Positions 1 to 10,850 are shown, counted from the stretch's first letter. The stretch is DNA of 64,000 nucleotides from DATBQN01 sp963799925 (GCA_963799925.1 CAWCYZ010000002.1:1984001-2048000); one strand, 5' to 3'. A program made the numbers and translations. The notes: generated by a model from the sequence alone, not told the origin.

Positions 1-129
1 GGCAAGGTCGGCTTCGGCTTCGACGAAGCCGCGATGGAGGCGGCCCGCCGCTCCTCCTTCCGCCCGGCGACGAAGGACGGCGTGCGGGTCAAGATGTGGA
101 CCGTGATGCGCGTGTCGTTCCGGCCGTAG
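1..129 (+). CDS. TonB C-terminal domain protein, 3' end only
   Basis: The gene enters from the left edge and 42 codons remain before the TAG at 127-129. The residues read as the end of a TonB C-terminal fold: FDEAAMEAARR, then FRPATKDG and a final strand VMRVSFRP. In the family this domain lies in the periplasm and contacts the TonB box of outer-membrane transporters, or it is used by TonB-like energy transducers and secreted proteins. The start and the N-terminal part are outside the window, so the type of TonB-like protein cannot be stated. Confidence 0.7.
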   Translation, partial: GKVGFGFDEAAMEAARRSSFRPATKDGVRVKMWTVMRVSFRP

Positions 130-142
130 GCGGACCGCCCTG

Positions 143-180
143 CCCAAAAACAAGAGGACCCGGCCGCGGGCCGGGTCCTC
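143..180 (-). terminator. Rho-independent terminator for the CsgG-like gene
   Basis: A perfect 12-bp stem (154-165 pairing with 169-180, 3-nt loop) begins 25 bases beyond the stop of the minus-strand gene at 206-838. On the minus strand it is followed at once by TTGTTTTTGGG, a typical T-rich tail. The stem also faces the end of the plus-strand TonB-like gene and may stop both transcripts. Confidence 0.8.
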
Positions 181-205
181 GGCGCGGCTCGGAAGCCGAC
201 CGGCC

Positions 206-838
206 CTACAGGTCGGCCGCCTTGAGGCTCGCGGTGAGCTGCTCGATGCAGGGCTTCATCACCTTGTCGAACATCCGCTCGTCGTTCGAGACGCCGCCGC
301 CGAAGCCGCCGACGTCGACGTTCGAGTGGCTGTCCTCCGAGCGCGCCTCGTCGGCCCACACCACCTCGCCGGTCGAGGTGTCGATCAGGCGGGCGTTCAT
401 CGCCGCGGTGAAGGTCTTCTTGTGGACGCCGAAGCCGGGGATGCCGCGGAAGCCGCTGCCGTGGGCGCCGTGCTCTTCGGCGCCGTACTCGGTGACGGCG
501 CCGGTCAGCAGGTAGTTGACGCCGAGGAGCTTGCCGACCTTGACGGCGGTCGACGGGTCGACGTCGCCGGAGAGGGTCAGGCCCTTCTCCTTCATCAGCG
601 CCTCGAGCTGCTCGCGCTCGACCACCCGGAACTTGCCGCTCTTCACCAGCTGGGTGACGAAGACGTCCTGCGCCGCGGCCGCGCCGCCGTGCCACCACCA
701 CTGGTTGTCCGCCTTGTTCTTGAACTCGATGACCGCGACGCGGGGCTTGGTGCTCTGGGGCTTGGCCACCGCGAGGGCCGGGACCAGCAGGGCGGCCAGC
801 AGTGCGGCACCCAGGAGACTCGATGACACGCGCTTCAT
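206..838 (-). CDS. CsgG-family secreted protein
   Basis: A 210-residue protein with a signal peptide (MKR, then a hydrophobic run to about residue 25 ending ALAVAKP). There is no lipobox cysteine at the cleavage site, so it is probably soluble periplasmic or weakly surface-attached. Residues 33 to 200 match the CsgG/HfaB fold: RVAVIEF, then FRVVEREQLEALMKEKG, GVNYLLTGAVTEY and a C-terminal DTSTGEVVWADEA. CsgG itself is the curli secretion pore; many short relatives are of unknown role, and with no curli genes nearby that is the safer reading. AGGAGG lies 8 bases before the ATG, and a terminator follows the gene. Confidence 0.75.
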   Translation of the reverse strand: MKRVSSSLLGAALLAALLVPALAVAKPQSTKPRVAVIEFKNKADNQWWWHGGAAAAQDVFVTQLVKSGKFRVVEREQLEALMKEKGLTLSGDVDPSTAVKVGKLLGVNYLLTGAVTEYGAEEHGAHGSGFRGIPGFGVHKKTFTAAMNARLIDTSTGEVVWADEARSEDSHSNVDVGGFGGGVSNDERMFDKVMKPCIEQLTASLKAADL

Positions 839-1025
839 GTTCGTGACCTCCTCAGGAGCTTATTAGGGGGCCGAGCCCCCGGTTGTCTCTCGCCGGCCGT
901 GCCGGCCCGGCGCGTTTCTGGATCGCTCGGAACATCCATTCTACCGCGAATCGCGCCGCACTCTTCAGGCGCCGGCGGAGGGCCCGGCGTTTCATCGCGG
1001 CGCCGGCGGCGCCGGCGGCGCCTGG

Positions 1026-3302
<2,277 letters not shown>

Positions 3303-3374
3303 GGCGAGAAGGATATCCCGCCGGAAGGCGCCGCACGATCGCCCCGCCGGCGCGCCGGGAGCGGGTTGCGATAC

Positions 3375-3389
3375 CCTCCTTCTAGGAGG
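3375..3389 (+). promoter_or_regulatory. Strong ribosome site inside a small hairpin before kynA
   Basis: AGGAGG at 3384-3389 sits 9 bases before the GTG start at 3399 and decides that start. It pairs perfectly with CCTCCT at 3375-3380 across a 3-base loop, so the ribosome site could be hidden in the mRNA. Whether this matters for control is not known. Confidence 0.45.
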
Positions 3390-3398
3390 ACTTAGGGC

Positions 3399-4175
3399 GT
3401 GCCCCTGACCTATGGGAATTATCTGAAGCTCGAGGAGCTCCTGGCGCTCCAGGAGGCCCAGTCGACGGGCCCGGAGCACGACGAGCTGCTCTTCATCGTC
3501 ATCCACCAGGTCTACGAGCTGTGGTTCAAGCTCGTGCTCCACGAGCTGGCGCTGATCCAGCGCTCGCTCGAGGCCGGCGACGCGCCGACCGCGCACGCCG
3601 CCTTCAAACGGGTGCTGACCATCTTCAAGACGCTGGTCGGCCAGGTCGACATCCTGGAGACGATGACGCCGGTCTCCTTCCTCTCCTTCCGCGACCGGCT
3701 GGACACCGCGAGCGGCTTCCAGTCGATCCAGTTCCGCGAGGTCGAGATCGCCCTCGGCCATCGCAGCCCCGACATCGGGCGCCACTACGACGAGGCGCAG
3801 CGCGCCGGCCTCGCGGCGCTGCTCGAGCGCCCGAGCCTCTACGACTCGTTCCTCCGCTTCCTCGTCCACCAGGGCTATGCCGTGCCGGCGGCGGCGCTCG
3901 GCCGCGACATCGCCCAGCCGCCGCAGGAGAACGAAGAGGTGCAGCGGCTGCTGGTCGAGATCTACCACCGCGATCCGGGGACGCGCGAGATCTGCGAGCG
4001 CATGGTCGATCTCGACGAGGGGCTCCAGGAGTGGCGCTACCGCCACGTCAAGATGGTCGAGCGGACGATCGGCACCCGGCGCGGCACCGGCGGCTCCTCG
4101 GGCGCCGACTACCTGAAGCAGACGCTCTCGAAGCCGCTCTTTCCCGACCTCTGGGCGATCCGCCCGGACCTGTAG
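3399..4175 (+). CDS. kynA: Tryptophan 2,3-dioxygenase
   Basis: A 258-residue haem enzyme that opens the indole ring of tryptophan to N-formylkynurenine. The active-site His lies in FIVIHQVYELWFK (His36) and the haem-ligand His in WRYRHVKMVERTIG (about residue 216), followed by the GTGGSSG loop and YL. The length is slightly short but normal for bacterial TDO. The start is GTG, fixed by a strong AGGAGG. kynU follows 5 bases downstream in the same direction, so the two form a tryptophan-catabolic operon; no kynurenine formamidase is present in the window. Confidence 0.93.
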   Translation: MPLTYGNYLKLEELLALQEAQSTGPEHDELLFIVIHQVYELWFKLVLHELALIQRSLEAGDAPTAHAAFKRVLTIFKTLVGQVDILETMTPVSFLSFRDRLDTASGFQSIQFREVEIALGHRSPDIGRHYDEAQRAGLAALLERPSLYDSFLRFLVHQGYAVPAAALGRDIAQPPQENEEVQRLLVEIYHRDPGTREICERMVDLDEGLQEWRYRHVKMVERTIGTRRGTGGSSGADYLKQTLSKPLFPDLWAIRPDL

Positions 4176-4180
4176 AGTCG

Positions 4181-5381
4181 ATGCGTCGCGGAGGACCTCT
4201 ATGCGAGCCCCAACGCCCTCGCGCCGTGCTACTCGCGCTTCGGCGTCGCCGCGCGGCTCCTCTTGACCGGCCATTCGCACCAGGCCTGGCCCGACCGCTC
4301 GCTCGACGGCCAGCTCCGCGCCTGGACCGACGCCGCCGAGGCGGTCGACGCCAAGTGGGAGCGCGCCTTCGCCATGGCGGAGCGGGTGCGCCGCGGCTTC
4401 GCCCGCATGCTGGGCGACGACCGCGGCGACTACGCGCTCGGCGCCAGCACCCACGAGCTCGTCGTCCGCTTCCTCTCCGCCCTGCCGCTCGGCCGCCGGC
4501 CGCGGCTCCTGACGACGGACGGCGAGTTCCATACCCTCCGCCGCCAGCTCGATCGGCTGGCGGAAGAGGGGATCGAGGTCGTGAAGGTGCCGGCGAAGCC
4601 GGCCTTCGGGATCGCGGAGCGGCTGGCGCGCGCGGCCGACGAGCGGACGGCGGCGGTCCTCGTCTCGGCGGTGCTCTTCGGCAGCGGCGCCGTCGTCCCC
4701 GGCCTCGACCGGGTGATGGCGGCCTGCGAGCGCACCGGGGCCGAGCTCCTGGTCGACGTCTACCACGCGGCGAACGTCGTTGCGTATCCTCTCCGCGAGC
4801 TGGGGCTCGAGCGTGCCTACGCGGTCGGCGGCGGCTACAAGTACTGCCAGATGGGGGAGGGCAACTGCTTCCTGCGGGTGCCGGAGGGCGCGGAGCTGCG
4901 CCCGGTCGTCACCGGCTGGTACGCCGAGTTCGACCATCTCGCGGCGCCGCCGGGCGGCGGCGTCGGCTACGGCCGGGGCGCCGCGCGCTGGGCCGGCGCC
5001 ACCTACGACCCCACGAGCCACTACCGGGCGGCCGCGGTCCTCGATTTCTTCGCCGACCAGGGCCTCGGGGTCGACCTCCTGCGCGCGGTGAGCCAGCACC
5101 AGGTGGGACTGCTCGCCGAGCGTTTCGACGCCCTCGATCTGCCGGCGACGCTCGTCGCCCGCGACCGGGCGCTGCCGCTGGCCGAGACCGGCGGCTTCCT
5201 CGCCCTCACCTCGCCCGTCGCCGCCGACCTCTCCCGCCGCCTTGCCGAGCGCGGCGTCGCGACCGACCACCGGGGCGACGTGCTGCGCCTCGGCCCGGCG
5301 CCCTACCTGGCGGACGACCAGCTCCGCGCGGCGATGGCGATCCTCGGCGAGGTGGCGCGGGAAGCGATCGCCTCCCCTTGA
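4181..5381 (+). CDS. kynU: Kynureninase, start region broken by one inserted base
   Basis: PLP enzyme that cleaves kynurenine to anthranilate and alanine. GHSHQAWPD, VDVYHAANVV and VGGGYKYCQMGEG (the PLP lysine loop) identify the family. The reading frame is open back to the kynA stop but has no ATG or GTG before a TTG at 4263. The conserved N-terminus EDLYASPNALAPCYSRF lies upstream of that TTG. If one G is removed near 4191, ATG at 4181 reads MRREDLYASPNALAP and gives 399 residues, the family length. I therefore place the start at 4181 and treat the break as a +1 insertion. It is translationally close to kynA. Confidence 0.88.
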
Positions 5382-5855
5382 TCAGATCCGGCAGTGCGCT
5401 ATGCCGCGCTTCTCGAGGTAGCGTTGGTGGTACTCCTCGGCGCGCCAGAACTCGGCGGCCGGGGTGATCTCGGTGACGATCGGCCGGCGGTGCCGTCCGC
5501 TCGCCTCCTGGCGCGCCTTGCTCGCCTCCGCGGCGGCCCGCTGCTCGGGCGTCGTGTAGAAGATCGCCGAGCGGTACTGCTCGCCGACGTCCGGCCCTTG
5601 GCGGTTCCTGGTCGTCGGGTCGTGGTTCTCCCAGAAGACGTCGAGGAGCCGGTCGAAGGAGACCTCCTCCGGGTCGTACTCCACCTGCACCACCTCCGCG
5701 TGGCCGGTCCGCCCCGAGCACACGTCCTGATAGCTCGGCCGGGCGAGGTGCCCGCCCGAGTAGCCGACCGCCGCGTCGACCACCCCCGGCACCTGCCGGA
5801 ACGCCGTCTCCACCCCCCAGAAGCACCCCGCCCCGAACATCGCCTTCTCCGTCAT
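5382..5855 (-). CDS. msrA: Peptide-methionine (S)-S-oxide reductase
   Basis: A 157-residue enzyme that reduces methionine S-sulfoxide in oxidised proteins. The catalytic motif GCFWG is at residues 10-14 (Cys11), followed by GYSGG, GRTGHAEVVQVEYDP and WENHDPTT, all MsrA hallmarks. A Cys near the C-terminus (AHCRI) may be the resolving residue. AAGGAGG before the ATG is near perfect. The gene is convergent with kynU, with no spacer between their stops. Confidence 0.95.
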   Translation of the reverse strand: MTEKAMFGAGCFWGVETAFRQVPGVVDAAVGYSGGHLARPSYQDVCSGRTGHAEVVQVEYDPEEVSFDRLLDVFWENHDPTTRNRQGPDVGEQYRSAIFYTTPEQRAAAEASKARQEASGRHRRPIVTEITPAAEFWRAEEYHQRYLEKRGIAHCRI

Positions 5856-6235
5856 CTAGACCTCCTTGGAATCGCCCGCCGCCGGAGCGCGCGGAGCGTC
5901 GGAAAGCAGCTCATGCGGCCGCCAGCCCCGCCGCGCGGGGGATCGGCTCCGAGGGGGAAAACAGGCCGGGGTGGGGAAGTGTTCCGGGATAGCGCGCGTC
6001 CGGTCTTTCTGGCTTCCTCGAGCTGTCACAGGAAACGCTCTGCGAGCACCCTATCTCGTGTAGGGCTCCTCCGGTCCCACCTCCCGCGCGTTCGGTTCAC
6101 GCACCCGGTCGCGCGGGGTTTGCCGCCCCTCGCGGGGTCGGGCCTCGCGCCCGGCCCCGCACCCTCCCGGGGCCGCCGAGCGGCCATTCCTCCCCGCCCC
6201 CCGCGCCGCCTCGGCGCTCGGGTAAGCTCTCCGGC
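5856..6235 (+). other. Intergenic stretch with a strong hairpin at 6132-6160
   Basis: No gene is supported in these 380 bases between the divergent msrA and glycosyltransferase genes. GCGGGGTCGGGC at 6132-6143 pairs with 6149-6160 (12 bp with one G-T pair, 5-nt loop). It lies about 75 bases before the glycosyltransferase start and lacks a T-run, so it may be a leader hairpin rather than a terminator. No convincing promoter was seen. Confidence 0.4.
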
Positions 6236-7204
6236 ATGGGCCCCGAAATCTCGGTCGTCATCCCCACCCACAACCGGCTCGAGGTGCTGCCGGAGGTGCT
6301 CGCCGCGCTCGAGGCGCAGGAGGGCGCGCCGAGCTTCGAGGTGGTGGTGGTCGACGACGGCTCGCACGACGGGACGACCGAGTGGCTGCGCGCCCGTCGG
6401 GGGCCGCTCCCGCTCCGCGTCCTCACCCAGGAGAACGCCGGTCCGGCGGCGGCGCGCAACACCGGCGTCGCGGTGGCGGCCGGCCGCTGGGTGGCCTTTC
6501 TAGGAGACGACACCGTCCCCGAGAGAGGATGGCTCGCGGCCCATCGCGAGGCCCATCGCAAGCGCGGCGACGACCTCCATACCGCCGTCCTCGGCTACAC
6601 CGGATGGCACCCGCGCATGCGCCTGACGCCCTTCCTGCGCTACATCAACGAGCACGGCCTCCAGTTCGGCTACGCGCTCATCCGCGACCGCGAGGACGTC
6701 CCCTTCAACTTCTTCTACACGTCGAACGTCTCGCTCGCCCGCGACCTCCTCCTCGCCGAGCCCTTCGACCTCTCGTTTCCCTATGCGGCATGGGAGGACG
6801 TCGAGGTCGCCTACCGCATGAAGCGGCGCGGTCTGCGGATGGTCTACGCGCCCGCCGCGATCGTCGCCCACGATCATCCGACCGACTTCCGACGCTTCGC
6901 CGCGCGCCAGGAGCGGGCCGGCTACTGTGCGGTCGTCTTCTACCGTCTGCACCCGGAGCTCGGAGCGTTTCTCGGCGTCGCTGCGGAGGGGCCGCCGCCG
7001 CTGCCTTCGCGGCGCCGCCAGGCACTCCTGGAAGCCCTGGTCTGCGGCTTGCAAAACCTTCCGCTGCAGATGCCGCGTGCATGGCACGAGGCCCTCAGGT
7101 ACCATTACATCCGAGGCCTCCACAGAGCGTGGCACGACGGCGAAGGAGAACGCCATGATCCGTCTTTCCGAGCAAGCGCGGGCCGCCGACAGCCGGCCCC
7201 GTGA
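6236..7204 (+). CDS. Family 2 glycosyltransferase
   Basis: A 322-residue GT-A enzyme that moves a sugar from a nucleotide donor. The N-terminus is the classic ISVVIPTHNR, followed by VVVDDGSHDGT, NAGPAAARN and the DxD-like GDDTVPE near residue 94; WEDVEVAYRMKRRG near residue 185 is the acceptor-side ED motif. There is no membrane segment, so it acts in the cytoplasm. Its last 50 bases overlap the start of the next gene. One inserted base upstream would instead end it at the TGA overlapping that ATG (7156-7158), so the C-terminus is uncertain. The substrate cannot be told. Confidence 0.85.
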   Translation: MGPEISVVIPTHNRLEVLPEVLAALEAQEGAPSFEVVVVDDGSHDGTTEWLRARRGPLPLRVLTQENAGPAAARNTGVAVAAGRWVAFLGDDTVPERGWLAAHREAHRKRGDDLHTAVLGYTGWHPRMRLTPFLRYINEHGLQFGYALIRDREDVPFNFFYTSNVSLARDLLLAEPFDLSFPYAAWEDVEVAYRMKRRGLRMVYAPAAIVAHDHPTDFRRFAARQERAGYCAVVFYRLHPELGAFLGVAAEGPPPLPSRRRQALLEALVCGLQNLPLQMPRAWHEALRYHYIRGLHRAWHDGEGERHDPSFRASAGRRQPAP

Positions 7205-8444
7205 CCATCGCGCCGGGCGGCTGTCCGTCCCGGCCCTGCTGGGCATCGCCGTGCTCGTCGCGGCGAGCGTCCCGGCAGTCGCAGCATCCCATAGCGGCGG
7301 CGGCGGCCATTCCGGCGGCGGCCATTCCAGCGGCGGGCACTCCAGCGGCGGCCACTCCGGCGGCGGCATGCACTCCGTGTCCGCGGTCGTCGGCGGCCAC
7401 GGCAGCGGCGGGTACCACGGGGGCCCCTCCGGCTACCGCGGTGCTCCCGGCGGCGGCGGCGCCTATCATGGCGGCCACTATGACGGCCGCGGTTTTCGCG
7501 GCGGCTACCCCGGTTGGGGCTTCCGCGGCGGGTTCCACGGCTTCTACCCGCGGTTCTACGGCACCTTCGGGCTCGGGTTCACCTGGGGGACGCCGTTCTT
7601 CTGGGGCTTCCCGTACGATTACTGGCCCTACTACGGCTACGGCTGGGGCGGCTGGGACGGGTACTACGCGCCGTACTCGAGCTACGGCTATGATCGCGCG
7701 CGCCGCGACGAGCAGGGCGCCCTCGACCTCGACCTGTCGCCGGCCGACACCCAGGTCTACCTGGACGGCCAGTACGTCGGGACGGTCGACGACTTCGACG
7801 GCTGGCCGCAGTACCTGTGGCTCGACCCGGGCACCTACGACCTCGTCTTCTTCCGCGACGGCTACAAGACCCTCGCCCGTCAGGTGACGATCTACCGCGG
7901 CCTGGTGATCGACTGGACCGACCGCATGGAGAAGGGGCCGTCGATCCGCCCCGAGGACCTGCAGACCAAGACCCATGACCGGCGCGACGCGCGGCTGCGG
8001 CAGGACCGCGAGATGCAGGACCGCGCCGACCTCTACGACCGTGACCGCGACGCCTACGACCGCGGTCGCGATGGGGATCGCGGCGGCTACGACGGCGATC
8101 ACCGGCGCGATGGCGACTGGCGCGACCGCGCCGACCGCGACCGCGATCCGCGCCGCCACGACGCCGACGGCGACCGTGACGACGCCGACCGCGACCGTGC
8201 GCCGGCCGACGGCCGCCACCAGGGCCGCCTCCGTCTCGAGGTGACGCCCGACGACGCCTCGGTCTACCTCGACGGCCGGTTCGTCGGCACCGCCGAGGAG
8301 GTCGCCCAGGGCGGCGGCCTGACGGTCGGCGCCGGCGATCACACGCTGTCGATCGTCCGTCCCGGCCGCCATTCGGAGGAGCGCCACTTCCACGCCAAGT
8401 CCGGCGAGGACACGACGCTCTCGATCGATCTGCACAACGAGTAG
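7155..8444 (+). CDS. Exported PEGA-domain protein with Gly/His and Asp/Arg low-complexity regions
   Basis: A 429-residue protein with an N-terminal hydrophobic segment (about residues 25-45) that may be a signal peptide or anchor. Then follow a long Gly/Ser/His stretch (GGGHSGGGHSS), a Tyr/Trp/Gly-rich section (WGFPYDYWPYYGYGWGG), a first PEGA domain (LDLDLSPADTQVYLDGQYVG), an Asp/Arg-rich charged linker at about 275-355 and a second PEGA domain (LEVTPDDASVYLDGRFVG). PEGA is a small beta fold common on cell surfaces. A role in envelope or surface structure is inferred only. GAAGGAG precedes the ATG, and a terminator follows. Confidence 0.85.
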   Translation: MIRLSEQARAADSRPRDHRAGRLSVPALLGIAVLVAASVPAVAASHSGGGGHSGGGHSSGGHSSGGHSGGGMHSVSAVVGGHGSGGYHGGPSGYRGAPGGGGAYHGGHYDGRGFRGGYPGWGFRGGFHGFYPRFYGTFGLGFTWGTPFFWGFPYDYWPYYGYGWGGWDGYYAPYSSYGYDRARRDEQGALDLDLSPADTQVYLDGQYVGTVDDFDGWPQYLWLDPGTYDLVFFRDGYKTLARQVTIYRGLVIDWTDRMEKGPSIRPEDLQTKTHDRRDARLRQDREMQDRADLYDRDRDAYDRGRDGDRGGYDGDHRRDGDWRDRADRDRDPRRHDADGDRDDADRDRAPADGRHQGRLRLEVTPDDASVYLDGRFVGTAEEVAQGGGLTVGAGDHTLSIVRPGRHSEERHFHAKSGEDTTLSIDLHNE

Positions 8445-8465
8445 CGGCACTCGATCGAGGTAAGG

Positions 8466-8497
8466 AAAAGGCGGGGCCTCCGGGCCCCGCTTTTCTT
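8466..8497 (+). terminator. Rho-independent terminator after the PEGA gene
   Basis: AAAAGGCGGGGCC pairs with GGGCCCCGCTTTT across TCC and runs into TTTTCTTT. It is 22 bases after the PEGA stop. The A-rich left flank lets it also stop the convergent ogt transcript. Confidence 0.9.
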
Positions 8498-8538
8498 TGG
8501 TCTCGTCGAGCCGGCCGGCGCCGGCGACGGATCAGGAC

Positions 8539-9123
8539 CTAGGTCGGCTCGCCGCCCTGCGCCTCGAGGTCGAGCAGCCATCGCTTGCGCTCGCCGCCGC
8601 CGATGTAGCTGCCGATCCCGGACTTGGTGGTCACCACGCGGTGGCAGGGGATGAGGATGGGGATGGGGTTCTCGAGCAGGATCGAGAGCACCTGCCGGTA
8701 GGAGTCCGGCCGGCCGGCGGCGTCGGCCAGGTTGCGGTAGGTGCGGGTCTTCCCATAGGGGATCTTCGCCGTCTCCTTGAGCACCCGCTTGGCGAAGCCG
8801 TCGAGGCCGCAGGGGCCGAGGTCGATCTCGATCTCGAGCCGTCGCCGCGCGCCGGCAAAGTACTCCGAGAGCCGGCCGAAGAGCTCGTCCAGGAAGTCCG
8901 AGCCCTTGATCTTGTGAAAGGGCGTGAAGGCCGCGCGCGCCGGTCGCTCGGGCTCGATCACGATACGGGTGATCGCCACCTCCCGGAGCTCGACGCCGAG
9001 CGATCCGATGGGGGAGGGCAGGAGCACACGCAAGGGCTCCGCCTGGCTCTCCTGGGCGGCAGCGCCGCCTCCTTCCTGTGCTTCGGGCATGAAATCGGAG
9101 GGTAGCACGCCCTCCAGGCTCAC
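8539..9123 (-). CDS. ogt: Methylated-DNA--protein-cysteine S-methyltransferase
   Basis: A 194-residue suicide repair protein that takes the alkyl group from O6-alkylguanine onto a cysteine. The active site is IPCHRVV with Cys160. IPYGKTRTYRNLADAAG is the preceding helix-turn-helix and SYIGGGERKRWLLDLE the C-terminal helix. The asparagine of ENPIPI that hinges the recognition helix is present. About 35 unstructured residues precede the domain, so a later start is possible. It is convergent with the PEGA gene and shares its terminator. Confidence 0.92.
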   Translation of the reverse strand: MSLEGVLPSDFMPEAQEGGGAAAQESQAEPLRVLLPSPIGSLGVELREVAITRIVIEPERPARAAFTPFHKIKGSDFLDELFGRLSEYFAGARRRLEIEIDLGPCGLDGFAKRVLKETAKIPYGKTRTYRNLADAAGRPDSYRQVLSILLENPIPILIPCHRVVTTKSGIGSYIGGGERKRWLLDLEAQGGEPT

Positions 9124-9342
9124 GGCGGCCGAGCGCCCACCCTTCCCGGGTCATCGCGCGATGATGTCCCCGTGGCTTCCCGCTGTGCCGATGCTTTCTC
9201 GACACCTCGGTAGCCTATTTCAACACCTTCGAGCCCGAATCGCGTCCTCTCGTCCTTCCAAGGTGCCGGAAGCGAGCACAAGTGGCCGCTTCAGCATATT
9301 TCCTGGTCCGGTGTAAGTATCATGTAGAGAAAGACTTAGAGC

Positions 9343-9371
9343 TTGCCTGAGTCCGCGCCACCCGGTACATT
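9343..9371 (+). promoter_or_regulatory. Sigma-70-type promoter for the HTH gene, probably leaderless
   Basis: TTGCCT (9343-9348), a 17-base spacer and TACATT (9366-9371) lie in a locally AT-rich patch. Transcription would begin about 7 bases after the -10 box, at or next to the GTG start at 9378. No Shine-Dalgarno sequence precedes that GTG. Confidence 0.55.
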
Positions 9372-9377
9372 TCGCTT

Positions 9378-9908
9378 GTGGACATGTTCACCAACCTGGG
9401 TAGGACGCTCGGCCTGCTGCGCGAGCTGCGGGGCAAGAGCCAGGCCCGGGTGGCACGCGAGGCGGGAATCGGCAAGAGCCAGCTCTCGAAGTACGAGAAC
9501 GGCAAGGAGCTGCCGAAGCTCGACTCGCTCGAGAAGGTCCTGAACGCCCTGGGGGTGGGCCACTTCGAGTTCTTCTACACCCTCTATCTGGTCGACGAGC
9601 GCGCCGCCGAGCTGGCGCGCACCGATGACGGCCCGCCGGGGATCCTGCCGAGCCCTCTGGCACGCGGCACTCGCGCCGAGCGTGGCGCCCGCGTCGACGG
9701 CGGCGAACCGGGCGATCCCGGCGAGGTCGAGCCGCCGCCTCTGCCTTCCCTCTTCAAGGTCCACCCGCTGCTCTCCGATTCGACCGACCAGGCGTTCTCG
9801 CGCGTCTTTGCCGACCTCCTCCTCCTCTACCGGCGGGTCTTCGAGCAGATCGTCTTCGCCGGCGAGAACGGCAAGGCGGCGGCGGACGCCGCGAAGCTGC
9901 CGATCTAG
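9378..9908 (+). CDS. XRE-family helix-turn-helix regulator
   Basis: A 176-residue protein with a Cro/C1-type HTH at residues 6-60: LGLLRELRGKSQARVAREAG, then IGKSQLSKYENGKELP as the recognition helix. The rest is a Pro/Gly linker and a helical tail (AFSRVFADLLLLYRRVFEQI, about 145-165) that could form a dimer. The start is GTG (MDMFTNLG). Upstream of it is a good promoter but no ribosome site. It overlaps the convergent DUF3891 gene by 4 bases. Targets are unknown. Confidence 0.82.
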   Translation: MDMFTNLGRTLGLLRELRGKSQARVAREAGIGKSQLSKYENGKELPKLDSLEKVLNALGVGHFEFFYTLYLVDERAAELARTDDGPPGILPSPLARGTRAERGARVDGGEPGDPGEVEPPPLPSLFKVHPLLSDSTDQAFSRVFADLLLLYRRVFEQIVFAGENGKAAADAAKLPI

Positions 9909-10612
9909 GGAGCGGGGGCGATCCGCGCCCGGACCGTCTCCCAGCGAGCGGCGACGAGCTCGCCGCCGAGGTCGGCATCGCCGGAATAGGAGCGGTTGGA
10001 GATGCGGCGGCAGGGAACGGCGAAGGCGGTCGAGCCGGCGAACGGGAAGGGATCGAGGAACACCGTGTCGCCTTGGCGCCGCCCGGTCATGCCGTGGCGC
10101 GAGAAGCGCTCGGGGGCGCGGTTCAGGGCCGCGAGCGAGATCAGGTCGGCGAGGTCGAGGAAGCGGTAGTCGGCCGCGACCTCGTCGGGGGCGACGGCGG
10201 TCTCCTCGCGGAGCCCGCGCTCGAGCTCCTGTAGAAAGTCCATGAAATCCTTCCAGTCGGGCTCGCCGGCGCGGTCGCGGTGGAGGGTGCGGGCGTGGCG
10301 GGCGACGAGGAGGGCGGCGTAGGGGTGGCTCCCGGCATAGCGCGCGGTGCCGCGCTCCCAGATCGCGATGCGGTCCTCGCGGGGCATGGAGACGAAATCG
10401 TGCGGGCGGCCGCTCGCGGCATTCCAGCGCGGCGCGGCGTCGGCCTCGCGCCAGCCGTTGTCGTGCTCGCGGCCGGCGAAGAGGATCTCGGCGCGGCGCG
10501 GGTGCGCGGGCAGGCCGTCGGCCCGCCATAGGCCGAGGAGCTCGCCGGCGAAGTGCGCGTGATCGGGTTGGGTGACGAAGAGGAGCTCGGGACCGAGGTC
10601 GACGACGATCAC
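9905..10612 (-). CDS. DUF3891 family protein
   Basis: A 235-residue protein of an uncharacterised family. The features that recall DUF3891 are QPDHAHFAG near the N-terminus, EHDNGWREAD, HPYAALLVARHARTL and LQELERGL. The paired His/Asp motifs resemble a helical metal-dependent phosphohydrolase (HD-like) fold, but that is a guess. There is no signal peptide or membrane segment. It is convergent with, and overlaps, the HTH gene; nothing nearby explains its role. Confidence 0.65.
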   Translation of the reverse strand: MIVVDLGPELLFVTQPDHAHFAGELLGLWRADGLPAHPRRAEILFAGREHDNGWREADAAPRWNAASGRPHDFVSMPREDRIAIWERGTARYAGSHPYAALLVARHARTLHRDRAGEPDWKDFMDFLQELERGLREETAVAPDEVAADYRFLDLADLISLAALNRAPERFSRHGMTGRRQGDTVFLDPFPFAGSTAFAVPCRRISNRSYSGDADLGGELVAARWETVRARIAPAP

Positions 10613-10633
10613 CGACCGAGGCTAGCACGGCCC

Positions 10634-10850
10634 ACCGAGGTGCCAGGTACTTCGCGCAGGGTGCCAGGTGCCTATGCAGGGCCGCACGTTGGCGCGGAGA
10701 TAATGCGGAGCGGAGACGTCTTGTTGACGAAAACGAGTTACCAGGTGCCAGCTGATGATGTACTCAAAGCCGCCGGTAAGTTAGGCGAACCTTTGGACGC
10801 GAATGGCTGTGAGGAGACAGGAAACGGAGGGCTCTTGGCTACGAGGGTAC
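10634..10850. repeat. Gene-free stretch with repeated GTGCCAGGT motifs
   Basis: The interval between the DUF3891 start and the next gene's stop is richer in A/T than its surroundings. It holds GTGCCAGGT twice (near 10640 and 10661), AGGTGCCAG near 10743 and the related GGTACCTGG near 10847. The copies are short and irregularly spaced. They look like remnants of a palindromic extragenic repeat. No ORF is supported here. Confidence 0.4.
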
